The notes: generated from the sequence alone by a model not told the origin. 64,000 nt of DNA from CAZXEU01 sp965207385 (GCA_965207385.1 CBDBLZ010000021.1:868001-932000); one strand, 5' to 3'; counted from the stretch's first letter, positions 37,501 through 46,016 are shown. A program made the numbers and translations.

Positions 37501-37767
37501 TTCGTTAACTACGTCAACTTCGTCTCGGGCTACACTAACGAGGTCTTTCCCGACACCGAATTCGAAGACATCGACCGCTTCGTAACGTGGGACCTGAACC
37601 TGCTGCGGCGCACGTCGAGAACGATGGACATCGCTCTCTCCGTGCTCAACCTTCTCGACACCGATCCGCCGCTGGTCAACTGGGAGCAGTCCTACGACGC
37701 CCACACGCACAGCCCCAAAGGGAGGCGCCTGAAGCTCTCCGTTACCTACCGGCCCGGAGGCTCATAA
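34576..37767 (+). CDS. TonB-dependent receptor, unusually GC-rich
   Basis: 1063 aa from the ATG at 34576. A GTG at 34549 is possible, but the signal peptide (LARASALCFLLVLGTSQASAQ) fits the ATG. Domains are a CarboxypepD_reg-like N-terminus (VRGTVLSASDNLPLPAVNIVEV), a plug (EEVVVTGTALPESSVEQPYAVAVSG, NLRGIGPSRTLVLLNGRRQVY, RIEVVKEGASAVYGSDAVAGVANFL) and a long barrel with TonB-receptor landmarks FRTPSVDDLNE and LEPERAFTYNVG. It is not SusC-type and has no SusD beside it. The coding sequence from about 34980 onward is clearly more GC-rich than its neighbours (46 of 60 bases G+C at 35401-35460), while the signal/regulatory domain looks host-like. Its substrate is unknown. Confidence 0.9.
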   Translation: MTRVCLTHRLFPTLARASALCFLLVLGTSQASAQTHTVRGTVLSASDNLPLPAVNIVEVGTLNGTATDVDGTFALTVASPNASLNISFVGFVSQTVALEGRNNLTVLLLEDVALLEEVVVTGTALPESSVEQPYAVAVSGRRSLAEQGSPQAVDFFRNLGSSAGVLGDRQGWYSTRPPAAIPETVASVNLRGIGPSRTLVLLNGRRQVYIPARLSGGRFVDVNAFPSIALDRIEVVKEGASAVYGSDAVAGVANFLTRGDFEGLEVSGAHEYFAGSGETHAGAIWGGRLGEGAHAVVSAEAVVSRELGAGDREWALRPFTPGGGAWSYTGNPGAFLFPRLTGEETIAEFTAALSDAQFGGWGGVFIDPQCTAFGGHREGETCRFRYQPWDNLLQASRQVRAFAEVHGDLGEASRYRVEGLWAEATIPDWFTTPSYPPISPYNGAQVIKPGHPGRQAFCGVHGRSAGFADPGSCLENDWYFYGRLVGNSGPGRTLKRSSRTQRFAAFLERDVASFGGRPAAIEFAASYSRAAGNSNLPAEYAYRKFLAFRGFGGPNCGVGVVVDPSSPSGMALGALSGAVAGQGNCMYFNPFSNAHQYSAQPGSQYLEQPNPDYDGGLDNSPELIDWINEEVNLESSADLVVADVLFKGALAEEGLDYAVGYQFRRFGVSAVPNAPGDLSINPCPVLGDQSCLEKAGAFTFTTGHYEYRDAQTVNRFFAETQFALGGRASGQVAANYEFHGDVSSFDPKLAVRVALAKPLALRGSLQTTFRTPSVDDLNEDRSTGLEYVSEAGIYKAVDAFGNRHLEPERAFTYNVGLTLQLPRLRASVDYWDYDFSDVIDVVPFSGVTRLYAAGGASRDAVKEFVTCPDGLGTGTCHVSAVERIRVTNVNWPGIDMAGIDAHLSTRFPAVDGVVSLGADATYIREYFVKALDLNGAEVFGAQDAVGKLNWNNPIAPPLPRLKSRVSAGYHVGDYSFVNYVNFVSGYTNEVFPDTEFEDIDRFVTWDLNLLRRTSRTMDIALSVLNLLDTDPPLVNWEQSYDAHTHSPKGRRLKLSVTYRPGGS

Positions 37768-38143
37768 CAACTCGACGCATGCCGCGCTTCTGCACTGCGG
37801 AACTCTGCCAGAGCGCGGCCTCTTGTGGGGATCGAAGGGGGACGCGAGCCCCCCTCGGCCAGCCGCAGAGCGAGCTTCGCTCGTCAGACCGTCGCTGTAA
37901 AGGCCCTCGTCCGTGTTTGCCTGCTCGACCCCGCCCGCCGCAGGGCAATACGTCGTCGAACTGACCCATGTACCGGCGCGAGCCATCCGATTCCAAGGAC
38001 AGGCAAGGCAAGCGGCGGCTACCCGGAGACGCCTTTGTGAACCCGCAACGCATTGCCCCAGCGAGAGCCCGGGGCGCAATGCCATCCTATGGACCCTATT
38101 TTGTCTCTTGAGAGATCCCATATCCTTGGAGTATTTACCCGCC
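37768..38143. other. 376-base noncoding region after GC-rich receptor
   Basis: It contains GGGGGA-CGCGAG-CCCCC-type inverted sequence at about 37838-37856, possibly a receptor-gene terminator without a T-tract, and the hairpin at 37868-37882. The upstream extension of the SixA frame crosses it but shows no homology. Confidence 0.35.
37868..37891. repeat. Hairpin motif, right flank of GC-rich TonB receptor
   Basis: GAGCGA-GCT-TCGCTC (6-base stem, 3-base loop) followed by GTCAGACCG. It resembles the motif at 34445-34463 upstream of the same gene. It could be a terminator hairpin, a dispersed repeat or a trace of the insertion that brought the gene. Confidence 0.35.
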
Positions 38144-38641
38144 TTGAAAACGCTTCTGCTCTTGCGCCACGGAAAGTCCGATTGGCATGCCGACTATGGC
38201 TGGGACCATGAGCGTCCCTTGGCGCCAAGGGGACGAAAGGCAGCTCGCGCCATGGGTGCCTGGCTGTCCAAACGAGGACCGCATCCGGAATTGATCGTAT
38301 GCTCGACGGCCGTACGCGCGCGGCAAACTTGCGCCGGACTGCTAAAGGCCGCCAGTTTTGCCCCGTCTGTCGTGTTTGAGCAGAGACTGTACGGCGCACG
38401 GATCAGCGCGCTGCACGAGCTTGTTCAGGCGACCAGCGAGGACTGTTCGACACTGATGCTGATAGGGCACGAGCCCACCTCGTCGTCAGCCGTCGAATGG
38501 CTAACGGGGTGCGCGCTGGATCACTTTCCTACGGCTGCCATGGCGAGCATATCCTTTGCAGGATTGCCGTGGCAGAGCGTGGCGCGGTGCACCGGCTCGC
38601 TGCTCTGGCTGCAGAAGCCTAGAGAATTGCCAGCGGAATAG
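38144..38641 (+). CDS. sixA: SixA-like histidine phosphatase
   Basis: 165 aa from a TTG at 38144 with GGAG 12 bases upstream. The frame is open much further up but without homology. The phosphohistidine RHG motif is at the N-terminus (LLLLRHGKSDW), followed by ERPLAPRGRKAARAMG, CSTAVRARQTC and the second catalytic His in LMLIGHEPTSSS. Branch-1 histidine phosphatases of this size dephosphorylate phosphohistidine on signalling proteins (E. coli SixA acts on the PTS-Ntr system). The true target is unknown. A ~50-base fragment matching its GHEP region recurs at 40549-40596. Confidence 0.88.
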   Translation: MKTLLLLRHGKSDWHADYGWDHERPLAPRGRKAARAMGAWLSKRGPHPELIVCSTAVRARQTCAGLLKAASFAPSVVFEQRLYGARISALHELVQATSEDCSTLMLIGHEPTSSSAVEWLTGCALDHFPTAAMASISFAGLPWQSVARCTGSLLWLQKPRELPAE

Positions 38642-38951
38642 CCCCCTGGCGCCGAATCTCGCACTTTGCGTCCGCAGCCAGGCCGCGCGCCGTCTGTCTG
38701 GTTGTGTGCAACCACATGCGGGATAGTCGCTCGCCGGCGCGCAAGCTGGCCCTGGTCCCGTAGACCCTGTTTGTCGTTGTCCCTGCGAACCAAAGGTCGC
38801 CTATCTTTACCCTGTGCATTGTCATGCGTTTAGGGCCGGCTCCCATGTTGACCCGCCGGCGAGAATGATCCCACAGCCGAATGGGCTCTATTGAATGCGC
38901 AAGGGCAAAAACACACCAAATTGAAGGCTTTACGTTAGCCCGGAGGAAATC
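38642..38951. other. 310-base intergenic region upstream of carbonic anhydrase
   Basis: No gene is seen. TATCTTTA at 38802-38809 is close to the Bacteroidota -7 element TAnnTTTG, with a TTGT about 21 bases before it, so it is a weak candidate promoter. A strong Shine-Dalgarno (GGAGGAA) lies at about 38941-38947, just before the ATG at 38952. Confidence 0.35.
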
Positions 38952-39797
38952 ATGCCACGTCAGTCATTGATGAACGGACTCGTTTCATGGCACCGGACAT
39001 TTGTCCCTCACCTGGCGGCAGCCCTTCTCGTTACTGCGCAATGTGCGTGTCTAGCGCAAACATCCGACCGGCCGGACGTGACGGAGCCGACGGAAGCACA
39101 TCAGATTGCAGGTGAAGGGGACGGCGAAGCACATTGGGGCTATGAGGGCGAGACGGGCTCCGACAGGTGGGGCCGGCTGGACCCCGCTTTCGCGCTCTGC
39201 GACACCGGCCTGCAGCAATCTCCAGTCGAGCTTGCAAGTGCCATCCCGGCGTCTGCAGACAGCTTGGCAATGCACTGGCGGCCTGCAGACGCCCAGGTGC
39301 TGGATAACGGCCACACCATTCAGGTCGACGTAGCCGAGGGGAGCTACATTGCGCTGGCAGATCGGCGGTTCTCTTTGCTGCAGCTCCATTTCCATCTGCC
39401 TAGCGAACATGCCGTCGGCGGGAAACGCTCTCCCATGGAGGTGCATTTCGTTCACCGGTCCGCAGAGGGTGACCTCGCAGTGATCGGGGTATTCATGTAC
39501 GATGGCAAAGCCCATCCAGGCATCCAGAGCATCTGGGATGCCATCCCGGACGACCGGAACGTACCGGCGTCGCTCACCGGGTTTAATCCGAACGCGCTCC
39601 TGCCTGAATCGCTCGCTCACTTTCGGTATGCCGGCTCGCTCACGACGCCGCCGTGTTCCGAGGTGGTAAGCTGGGTCGTGATGACCGATTCGATTTCCGT
39701 TTCCCAGGCCCAGATCAGTGCATTTGCGGAGCGTCACTCGATGAATGCGCGCCCGGTTCAGCCGCTTAACCGGCGCTTCGTCCTGTTGCGGCAGTGA
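38952..39797 (+). CDS. Alpha-class carbonic anhydrase, periplasmic
   Basis: 281 aa with an N-terminal signal peptide (FVPHLAAALLVTAQCACLA). It interconverts CO2 and bicarbonate using zinc. The three zinc-binding histidines are H146, H148 (LHFHLPSEH) and H165 (EVHFVH). The Thr/Glu gate region and AGSLTTPPCSEVVSWVVM are typical of the alpha class, and a Cys pair (ALCDTG and PPCSE) could form the usual disulfide. HWGYEG near residue 60 is the family start. It has a strong ribosome binding site (GGAGGAA) and stands alone between intergenic regions, so it is probably a single-gene unit. Confidence 0.93.
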   Translation: MPRQSLMNGLVSWHRTFVPHLAAALLVTAQCACLAQTSDRPDVTEPTEAHQIAGEGDGEAHWGYEGETGSDRWGRLDPAFALCDTGLQQSPVELASAIPASADSLAMHWRPADAQVLDNGHTIQVDVAEGSYIALADRRFSLLQLHFHLPSEHAVGGKRSPMEVHFVHRSAEGDLAVIGVFMYDGKAHPGIQSIWDAIPDDRNVPASLTGFNPNALLPESLAHFRYAGSLTTPPCSEVVSWVVMTDSISVSQAQISAFAERHSMNARPVQPLNRRFVLLRQ

Positions 39798-40405
39798 CGT
39801 GGGCTTGGAGCCTCTGGGCGGACTGCCTGCACAGACTGCCCAGGCTTTCTGGAGGTCGGCGCCCATTCGCGATCGACGGGATGAATTCGCGCGACCACCT
39901 TGTACGGTAGACTCCCCGTCCTTCTGCAATTGAGCTTGCCGTTGGCGCGATGCAATTATGGACAACAGCACAAATTGCATGGGGATGATGCCCTGCACGG
40001 GGGCGACATACCAAGTATGTCCAGATTCCTGCGCCGGAGCGTCCAGTGGCGGATCGTTCGGCGTGTCCGTAGTGCTTGACCAACCAGTCGCGCATGAACT
40101 GAATGGGCGCCGTGTATCTTCCGTAGGGTGCTCCTGCGATCGATTGACTGGCGACAGTCATTAATGATGACGACGTCGACTCCAATAGTCGGACCTGTTG
40201 CGTCTCTGACCATCTCGAGCGTGGATCGACCGGAATTGCCGGCCGTACACACTCAAGACTAGCTTAGGTCCCGATATTTCCCCTCGGTGCCAGTGAAATG
40301 TGAGATACGGTTGTACATTATGAGTGTAGCCGTGGCGGGGTTCAAGCGGTGAGAACCGGTCAGGTAGTCCAGCCTGATCCACTCATCATCAAACCCCTAC
40401 TCACC

Positions 40406-40495
40406 ATGGACAAGTCCAACCTATTGACCACCAACGGAGGCGGGCAGGTCCCGCCGACGGAGGTGGTACCCAAGGCCAAGCGAAGCCGGTCGTGG
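40406..40495 (+). pseudogene. IS3-family transposase OrfA, N-terminal scrap
   Basis: ATG at 40406 followed by MDKSNLLTTNGGGQV and PPTEVVPKAKRSR. This resembles the N-terminus of IS3-group OrfA proteins (P-x-EV-x-PKAKRRxF before the helix-turn-helix). Homology stops after about 28 codons and nothing of OrfA's HTH or OrfB follows. Confidence 0.45.
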
Positions 40496-40548
40496 TTGAG
40501 CCCGTTCAGTACGGCGGGCATGTGGGTTCGCGTCAGGACCCAATTCGC

Positions 40549-40596
40549 GCGACCGGGGACGACTGTTCTACATTGATGCTAATGGGGCACGAGCCC
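40549..40596 (+). pseudogene. Fragment of a second SixA-like gene
   Basis: Bases 40561-40596 match 38441-38476 of the sixA-like gene at 32 of 36 positions. Homology continues more weakly back to 40549. The translation DDCSTLMLMGHEPK parallels EDCSTLMLIGHEPT. The surrounding sequence is unrelated to sixA. Confidence 0.6.
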
Positions 40597-40647
40597 AAGT
40601 GGACCCCAGCCGCCCTGTGCCCTGCGCGCCTGGACAGTGCGTTTCCT

Positions 40648-43425
40648 CTACTTTCCGGAGGCCGGATCGAGTCCCAGCGTTCGTCCTTTTTCCGTGGCCG
40701 GCACGCCTTCCTCCATCCACACGGGTGAAGGCGCGCCCTTCAGGTAGTGGTCGAAGAACTGCTGCATGCGGATGGCAAAGTCCCGGCGGTTCTGGTACTT
40801 GCCCAGTCCGTGCCCTTCGCCGTTGTAGTTGAGCAGCCAGACCGGCTTGCCCAGGCGCCTGAGCGCGACAAAGAACTCTATGCCCTGGTACCACGGCACG
40901 GCACCGTCGTCGTCATTGTGCAGCATAAGGACCGGAGTATTGATCTTGTCTGCCTGGAAGAGCGGCGAGTTGTCGATATAGCGGAGGGGGTATTCCCACA
41001 GCGAGCCGCCGATGCGGCTTTGGGACTTTTCGTACTGGAACATGCGGCTCATGCCGCTGGCCCAACGAATGCCGCCGTATGCGCTGGTCATGTTCGAGAC
41101 GGGCGCGCCCGCTTCCGCAGCCTCGAATAAGTCCGTTTCCGTGATCATGTAGGCGATCTGGTAGCCTCCCCAACTGTGACCCTGTACGCCGATGCTTTCC
41201 TCCTGCACAAATCCCCTGTTGACAAGCGAAGTCACGCCTGGCACCACGGCATTGAGGGCACTCTCGCCGGGATAGCCCACCTTGTAGGGAATGTCGGGCA
41301 CGAATACCAGGTAGCCCCGGCTGACGTAGAACGAGAAGCTGATGGAGGATCGTGCGGTGGTCGGGGGCCTGTACTGGTGCAGGCCGTCCGACATCTTCTC
41401 GTAGAAGTACACGAGCATCGGATATTGTCTTCCGGGATCGAATCCATCCGGCTTGTACAATATGCCGGTAAGCGGAAGGCCGTCAAGCGAGGTCCAGCGG
41501 ACCAGTTCAGCCGTTCCCCACGTGTATTCTGCCTGCTGCGGATTGGCATCGCTGAGACGCCGCTGGTCCGCGAAGTCGAGGCCGCTGGTCCAAAGGTCGT
41601 CAAATTCCTTAAAGGATTCGCGCGTAAACAGTAGCCTGTCGGCATCCTTTGCCTTCCGGGGCGTCGAGAACCGCAGATCCATCATGACAAGTTGCTCCGG
41701 CTGCTGCGTTCCTCGCACGCGGTCCCGGTAGAAGCCGCTGGCCTTGGACTTTGTATTGAAAGCCGAAAGCAGCATCATGGCCTCCGGATCCAGGGCATCC
41801 TCCTCTTGGTCCAGCCGGACGTATCGCAGCCGGAGGTCGTTGCTGCGGCCAAACCCCTCTGTAACGGAAACCGGCTCCTCGACCCCATTCGGATCAAGTG
41901 CCCAGATGTCAAACTTGTCATAAACTAGAAATGACGCATCATCTTCGGTCCATCCGAGGGCGCCGTAAGCGCTTGGCTTGTATGGCCAATCGTGCAGTTC
42001 GTTGTGAAGGGCATGGGGAATGCCGGAGCTCAGATTGACGGGCGTGCCGCCTGCTGTTGGCAACAGCATCCACGCAAGTTCGTCGCGATCCCACCAGGTC
42101 AGATACATCCCGTCCGGGGAGAGGCTGGCACTGGATTGCACGCGCTCCAGAAGCAACTGGCTGGCTCCGGACTTAACATCAATGGCGTGGACGTCCACAT
42201 AGCGCGGCCAATCCCATGACACCTCCTGGCGATAGGGCATATTCGTATTGGACACGGCAAAATCACCGTCGCCATCCTGGCTCACTGCCACCGAGGGCAA
42301 CGCGGGTGTGGCAAGCTGGACTACTTCTCCAGAAGCGAGATGAACCACGGCGCGGTAGGTCCGCTCCTGGTCATCCTCCAGGTTTTCGAGCTGCATGGGC
42401 TGCAAGAGCGGGTCCTTCCAGTTCCAGATATCCAGCACTACTTTTTCCTCCTCCAGCTTTTCCTCGTCCTCTTCCGGCGCAGGTTTTTCCGCAGTCCCGA
42501 AAAAGAGGCGGTTTCCAGAGTCCGAAAAGCTGAGCCTTCCCTCTTTCCCGATCGACTGGCCTTCCGTCAACTGGTCGGGCGTTACCAATGCCTCCGTGCT
42601 GCCATCCCTCCAGAGATAGAGCGACAGGGCAGGATCGTCCGCATCCTGGTCGTCCCGGTCCGTGAGGAACGCCAGCTGCATTCCGGCATCATCGAAGGCG
42701 GCGTGGGTATAGGTTCCCTTGCCTGCCGCCAGCGTGTCAGGCTCCATCGAATCTGTACGGACCAGGATCATGGCGTCGGCCGCGCCGCTGTCTCCGGATG
42801 CCGAATAGGCCAGATACCCTCCATTCTTCGAGAACAGAAAATCGTCAGCACTCTCGAAACGTTGTTCCTGGCCAGACTCCAGGTTAAGGACGACCAGGGG
42901 CGCACCGTCTTCGCCGCCACTATCCTCGCTGTCTGCCTCGGTAGAGTCCGGACCGTCCGCGGGCATTTCCTCGCGGAAGGCCAGGAAGGCACCTGCATCC
43001 TCAGGCAATTTGAATGACTGCACCCGAGCTCGCTTGTGAATGCTGCCTGTGCGCAAGTCCAGGATGCCGAGCGAATCCTTCGGCATTTCGTCGCCCTTCT
43101 TCTTTGCGAGCTTGGCAGCCCGGACAGAGTCCTCGGGGGGTGCGATCAGGAAAACCAGGTGTTCCGAGCCGCTCGAAAAGGCTGCTGCCTTGCCGCGGGC
43201 TATACGGTAGGTAGAGCTACCGGACGTCCCAACCACATGCAGCGCTCCATCTCCCTTTTCGGGACTCGTTGCATAATGGACCCACTGTCCGTCGTCCGAA
43301 ATGTCGCGCGCTCCAATGGATTGCCAGATCTCGTAGGCATCGTGGTCGAGCGGCTGCTGCGCGGCCGCCATGAGCGGCAGGCTGGCCAGGAGGAGAGCGG
43401 CAGGAGTCTTGGCGTATCGAATCAT
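40648..43425 (-). CDS. S9 family (prolyl oligopeptidase-like) serine peptidase, secreted
   Basis: 925 aa with a signal peptide (MIRYAKTPAALLLASLPLMAAAQ). A long N-terminal beta-propeller region (~25-620) precedes an alpha/beta-hydrolase catalytic domain. The triad is visible: Ser751 in GHSWGGY, Asp840 in HNDDDGAVPW and His872 in GEGHGL. The acidic stretch around residue 310 (APEEDEEKLEEEK) is a propeller insertion. Such dipeptidyl/oligopeptidases degrade peptides in the periplasm. It is the last gene of a tightly packed - strand run that begins with mrdA; the gap to pheA is 43 bases. Confidence 0.9.
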   Translation of the reverse strand: MIRYAKTPAALLLASLPLMAAAQQPLDHDAYEIWQSIGARDISDDGQWVHYATSPEKGDGALHVVGTSGSSTYRIARGKAAAFSSGSEHLVFLIAPPEDSVRAAKLAKKKGDEMPKDSLGILDLRTGSIHKRARVQSFKLPEDAGAFLAFREEMPADGPDSTEADSEDSGGEDGAPLVVLNLESGQEQRFESADDFLFSKNGGYLAYSASGDSGAADAMILVRTDSMEPDTLAAGKGTYTHAAFDDAGMQLAFLTDRDDQDADDPALSLYLWRDGSTEALVTPDQLTEGQSIGKEGRLSFSDSGNRLFFGTAEKPAPEEDEEKLEEEKVVLDIWNWKDPLLQPMQLENLEDDQERTYRAVVHLASGEVVQLATPALPSVAVSQDGDGDFAVSNTNMPYRQEVSWDWPRYVDVHAIDVKSGASQLLLERVQSSASLSPDGMYLTWWDRDELAWMLLPTAGGTPVNLSSGIPHALHNELHDWPYKPSAYGALGWTEDDASFLVYDKFDIWALDPNGVEEPVSVTEGFGRSNDLRLRYVRLDQEEDALDPEAMMLLSAFNTKSKASGFYRDRVRGTQQPEQLVMMDLRFSTPRKAKDADRLLFTRESFKEFDDLWTSGLDFADQRRLSDANPQQAEYTWGTAELVRWTSLDGLPLTGILYKPDGFDPGRQYPMLVYFYEKMSDGLHQYRPPTTARSSISFSFYVSRGYLVFVPDIPYKVGYPGESALNAVVPGVTSLVNRGFVQEESIGVQGHSWGGYQIAYMITETDLFEAAEAGAPVSNMTSAYGGIRWASGMSRMFQYEKSQSRIGGSLWEYPLRYIDNSPLFQADKINTPVLMLHNDDDGAVPWYQGIEFFVALRRLGKPVWLLNYNGEGHGLGKYQNRRDFAIRMQQFFDHYLKGAPSPVWMEEGVPATEKGRTLGLDPASGK

Positions 43426-43468
43426 GGCATTAGTAGAGTGGACACCCCGTGGCCTTGGTGCCGTGGTG

Positions 43469-44329
43469 TCAGGTTGCGTGCTGTTCCTCGTCCCAGGCTG
43501 ATCCTTGAGGATAGGATCCCAGCACCTTCAGTAGCGACGTCAGTTCGCCCAGATGTGCCAATGCCCGCTCTACCCGCTCATCTGCGGCCGAGCCGTTCAC
43601 ATCTAGGTAAAAGAGGTATTGACCCGGGCTTCCGATGAGCGGTCTGCTCTCGACCTTGAATAGGTCCAGGTCTCGCAGCGCAAACGTTGCGAGGCTCTTG
43701 AATAATGCTCCGGGCACATTGCTCTGGAGAGCGAAGGCGACGGAGGTCTTGAAGGGCATCGCCCTCGCTTTCGCGGACGCGGGCGCACCTTCGGCTGCCA
43801 GTGCCAGGAATCGCGTGAAGTTCTCGTGGTGACTCTCGATGCTGGCGGCAATCACCTGTAGTCCATACTGCTCTGCCGCACGCCTTGAGGCAATGGCGGC
43901 GCCGTTCGCAAGTTCTTGGCTTGCCACCATTTGCGCGGCCCCGGCCGTGTCGTAGGTCGGGATCACCTTGGCCAGGGGCAGCATCGAGCGCAGGTAGTCC
44001 TGGCACTGGCCCAATGCTTGCGGGTGGGAAAAGACGGACTTGATTTCGGAAAGCGGCGTTCCGGGCAGCGCCATGAGATGGTGCCGGATGCGAACCTGGA
44101 CTTCGTCTACAATCCGAACGTCGCTATCCAGCAGCAGGTCGTAGTTTACGTGCACGCTGCCAAAGAGCGAGTTCTCGATCGGGACCACGCCCCGCTCTAC
44201 TTCTCCGCCGGATACGGCGTCGAACACGGCTTCCATCGACACCTTGGGCACCGCCACCGACTCCCTATAGAGTGCCCGGACGGCCGCTTCGCTGAATGCA
44301 CCCGTTTCGCCCTGAAATGCGACTTTCAT
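43469..44329 (-). CDS. pheA: Prephenate dehydratase
   Basis: 286 aa, monofunctional. The catalytic domain (~1-185) has FQGETGAFSEAA, VPIENSLFGSV, SHPQALGQCQDYL and the catalytic Thr region ESHHENFTRFL. An ACT domain (~195-280) follows with KTSVAFALQSNVPGALFKSL and the phenylalanine-binding ESRP motif (KVESRPLIGSPGQYLFYLDV), so feedback inhibition by Phe is expected. It converts prephenate to phenylpyruvate. It is spaced 6 bases after argS, which suggests co-transcription. Confidence 0.95.
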   Translation of the reverse strand: MKVAFQGETGAFSEAAVRALYRESVAVPKVSMEAVFDAVSGGEVERGVVPIENSLFGSVHVNYDLLLDSDVRIVDEVQVRIRHHLMALPGTPLSEIKSVFSHPQALGQCQDYLRSMLPLAKVIPTYDTAGAAQMVASQELANGAAIASRRAAEQYGLQVIAASIESHHENFTRFLALAAEGAPASAKARAMPFKTSVAFALQSNVPGALFKSLATFALRDLDLFKVESRPLIGSPGQYLFYLDVNGSAADERVERALAHLGELTSLLKVLGSYPQGSAWDEEQHAT

Positions 44330-44335
44330 GGGGGC

Positions 44336-45991
44336 CTACATCTGCTCGGGTGCGGAGAGTCCAAGAACGGCCAGGCCATTGCAGAGCACTATGCGCGTGG
44401 CTTGCGAAAGAGCCATGCGCGCCGTGGCCAGATCACGCTCTTCGCCAATGATACGGCATTCGTGGTAGAAGCGCGTGAACGCCTCTGCCACACCGCGAAG
44501 GTATGTGCCCATGCGATGAGGCTCCCTTGCGGCTGCGCTGCGGGTGAGTGCCTCGGGAAAGCGAACCAGTTCCTTGATCAACTGGAGCTCCGGCTCCGAC
44601 TCCAGTGAGGAAGAATCGACCCGGGAGCTGAACTCAAATCCTACCTCCAGGGCCTTCTTGAGGATGGAGCAGATGCGAGCGTGCGCATACTGGAGATAGA
44701 ACACGGGATTCTTGTCGCTGGATTCCCGCGCAAGGTCCATGTCGAAATCGAGATGCTTGCCCGCAGAGCGCATCAGGAAAAAGTACCGGGTAACGTCCTC
44801 TCCGACCTCGTCCAGGAGCTCGTCCAGTGTCACGAATCTGGCCTTGCGCGTGCTCATCTTGACTTCCCTGCCCCCCTGAACCAGCGTCACGAACTGGTAG
44901 ATGATCACTTCCAGTCTGCGCGTGTCATACTCCAGCACGGAAAGGGCCCGCATGATGTCCGGGTACGTCGCAATGTGATCCGCTCCAAAGACGTTTATCA
45001 TCACGTCGTAGCCCCGAGCGTACTTGTCGCGGTGATAGGCAATGTCCGGGAGCCGGTAGGTAGGCTCGCCCGTGCTCTTGACCAGAACGGTATCCTTGTC
45101 CTTGCCCAGCTCGGACGTTCGGAGCCATACAGCATCGTCCCGGCGGTCCAGGTAGTCGTCCAGGGCTTCGAGTACTTCCTCGATTGCGCCACTGTTGTAG
45201 AGCGTGCGCTCGTTGAAGTAGGAGTCCATCTCGATGCCGAGCCGCCCCAGCGTCTTCTTGATGTCGGTGAAGATGGCCTCTTCGGCGGCCGCTACAAAGG
45301 GCGTGATCTCGGAGGCGGACAGCAGATCGCTTCCGTGGTCGCGCGCCAGCGAGCGCGCAATGTCGACGATATAGGTGCCTTCGTAGCCGTCTTCCGGAAA
45401 CGCGTATTTCGGTGGTGCCCCCGTCTTCTGCGCCAAAACTTCCGCATACCGTGCCCGCACGGACGCTCCGAGGGCACGCATTTGGCGACCGGCGTCATTG
45501 AAGTAGTACTCGCGGCTGACGTCGTAGCCCGTCCACTCCAGGAGATTGGCAATGGTGTCGCCGAGAACGGCATTGCGTCCGTGCCCGATGGTCAATGGGC
45601 CCGTGGGATTGGCGCTTACGAATTCCACGAGTGCCGTCTTGCCCGCGTGAGCACGGGTTCGTCCAAACGCTTCGCCTTCCTGGAGCAACTCCTCCAGTTT
45701 CCGATGCAGGTATCTGTGGGCAAATCGAAAGTTGATGAAACCGGCACCGGCCACCTCGCACGAGCTGATCATTGCAGGGTCGAGCAGTTCGCCCGAAAGG
45801 CGGTGCGCCATCTCCTGGGCTATGGCGCGCGGATTCTTCCGCAGGTAGCGGGCCAGTCTGAAGGCACAGTTGGTAGCCAGGTCGCCGTGGCTCCTGTCGG
45901 CCGGGATGCTCAGCTCCGGCGCAAAATCAGCGGGGACACCTTCCATGGTTGCCACCAGGCGGCGCAGCACAGCGTCCAGATACTCCTTCAT
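44336..45991 (-). CDS. argS: Arginyl-tRNA synthetase
   Basis: 551 aa from the ATG at 45991. The open frame to 46045 overlaps the preceding oxidase gene, and MKEYLDAVLRRLVATM is the normal N-terminal start of the Arg-tRNA additional domain. Class I signatures: NPTGPLTIGHGRNAVLGD (HIGH-type) and REVKMSTRKARFVTLDEL (KMSKS-type, KMSTR). The C-terminal DALR anticodon domain ends with CRIIGEERDLATARMALSQATRIVLCNGLAVLGLSAPEQM. It charges tRNA-Arg. The gap to the oxidase stop is 25 bases. Confidence 0.96.
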   Translation of the reverse strand: MKEYLDAVLRRLVATMEGVPADFAPELSIPADRSHGDLATNCAFRLARYLRKNPRAIAQEMAHRLSGELLDPAMISSCEVAGAGFINFRFAHRYLHRKLEELLQEGEAFGRTRAHAGKTALVEFVSANPTGPLTIGHGRNAVLGDTIANLLEWTGYDVSREYYFNDAGRQMRALGASVRARYAEVLAQKTGAPPKYAFPEDGYEGTYIVDIARSLARDHGSDLLSASEITPFVAAAEEAIFTDIKKTLGRLGIEMDSYFNERTLYNSGAIEEVLEALDDYLDRRDDAVWLRTSELGKDKDTVLVKSTGEPTYRLPDIAYHRDKYARGYDVMINVFGADHIATYPDIMRALSVLEYDTRRLEVIIYQFVTLVQGGREVKMSTRKARFVTLDELLDEVGEDVTRYFFLMRSAGKHLDFDMDLARESSDKNPVFYLQYAHARICSILKKALEVGFEFSSRVDSSSLESEPELQLIKELVRFPEALTRSAAAREPHRMGTYLRGVAEAFTRFYHECRIIGEERDLATARMALSQATRIVLCNGLAVLGLSAPEQM

Positions 45992-46016
45992 GTCCCGTGT
46001 ATCCGGTGATTGCGCC

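Larger units (their letters stand above)
39798..40647. other. 850-base decayed intergenic region
   Basis: It lies between the convergent carbonic anhydrase and S9 peptidase genes. Besides the IS3 scrap and the SixA fragment annotated separately, no intact gene is seen. The 13-base word AATTCGCGCGACC occurs twice (about 39886 and 40542). A - strand frame around 40050-40185 reads APYGRYTAPIQFMRDWLV and may be a relic of an unidentified gene. Confidence 0.45.

Noticed and set aside
37742..38053. - strand frame overlapping the receptor 3' end
   Set aside because: Low-complexity Arg/Gly-rich translation antisense to coding and hairpin sequence.
40050..40185. Possible steroid-reductase-like relic (APYGRYTAPIQ)
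   Set aside because: A single short motif; not enough residues to support a family call.
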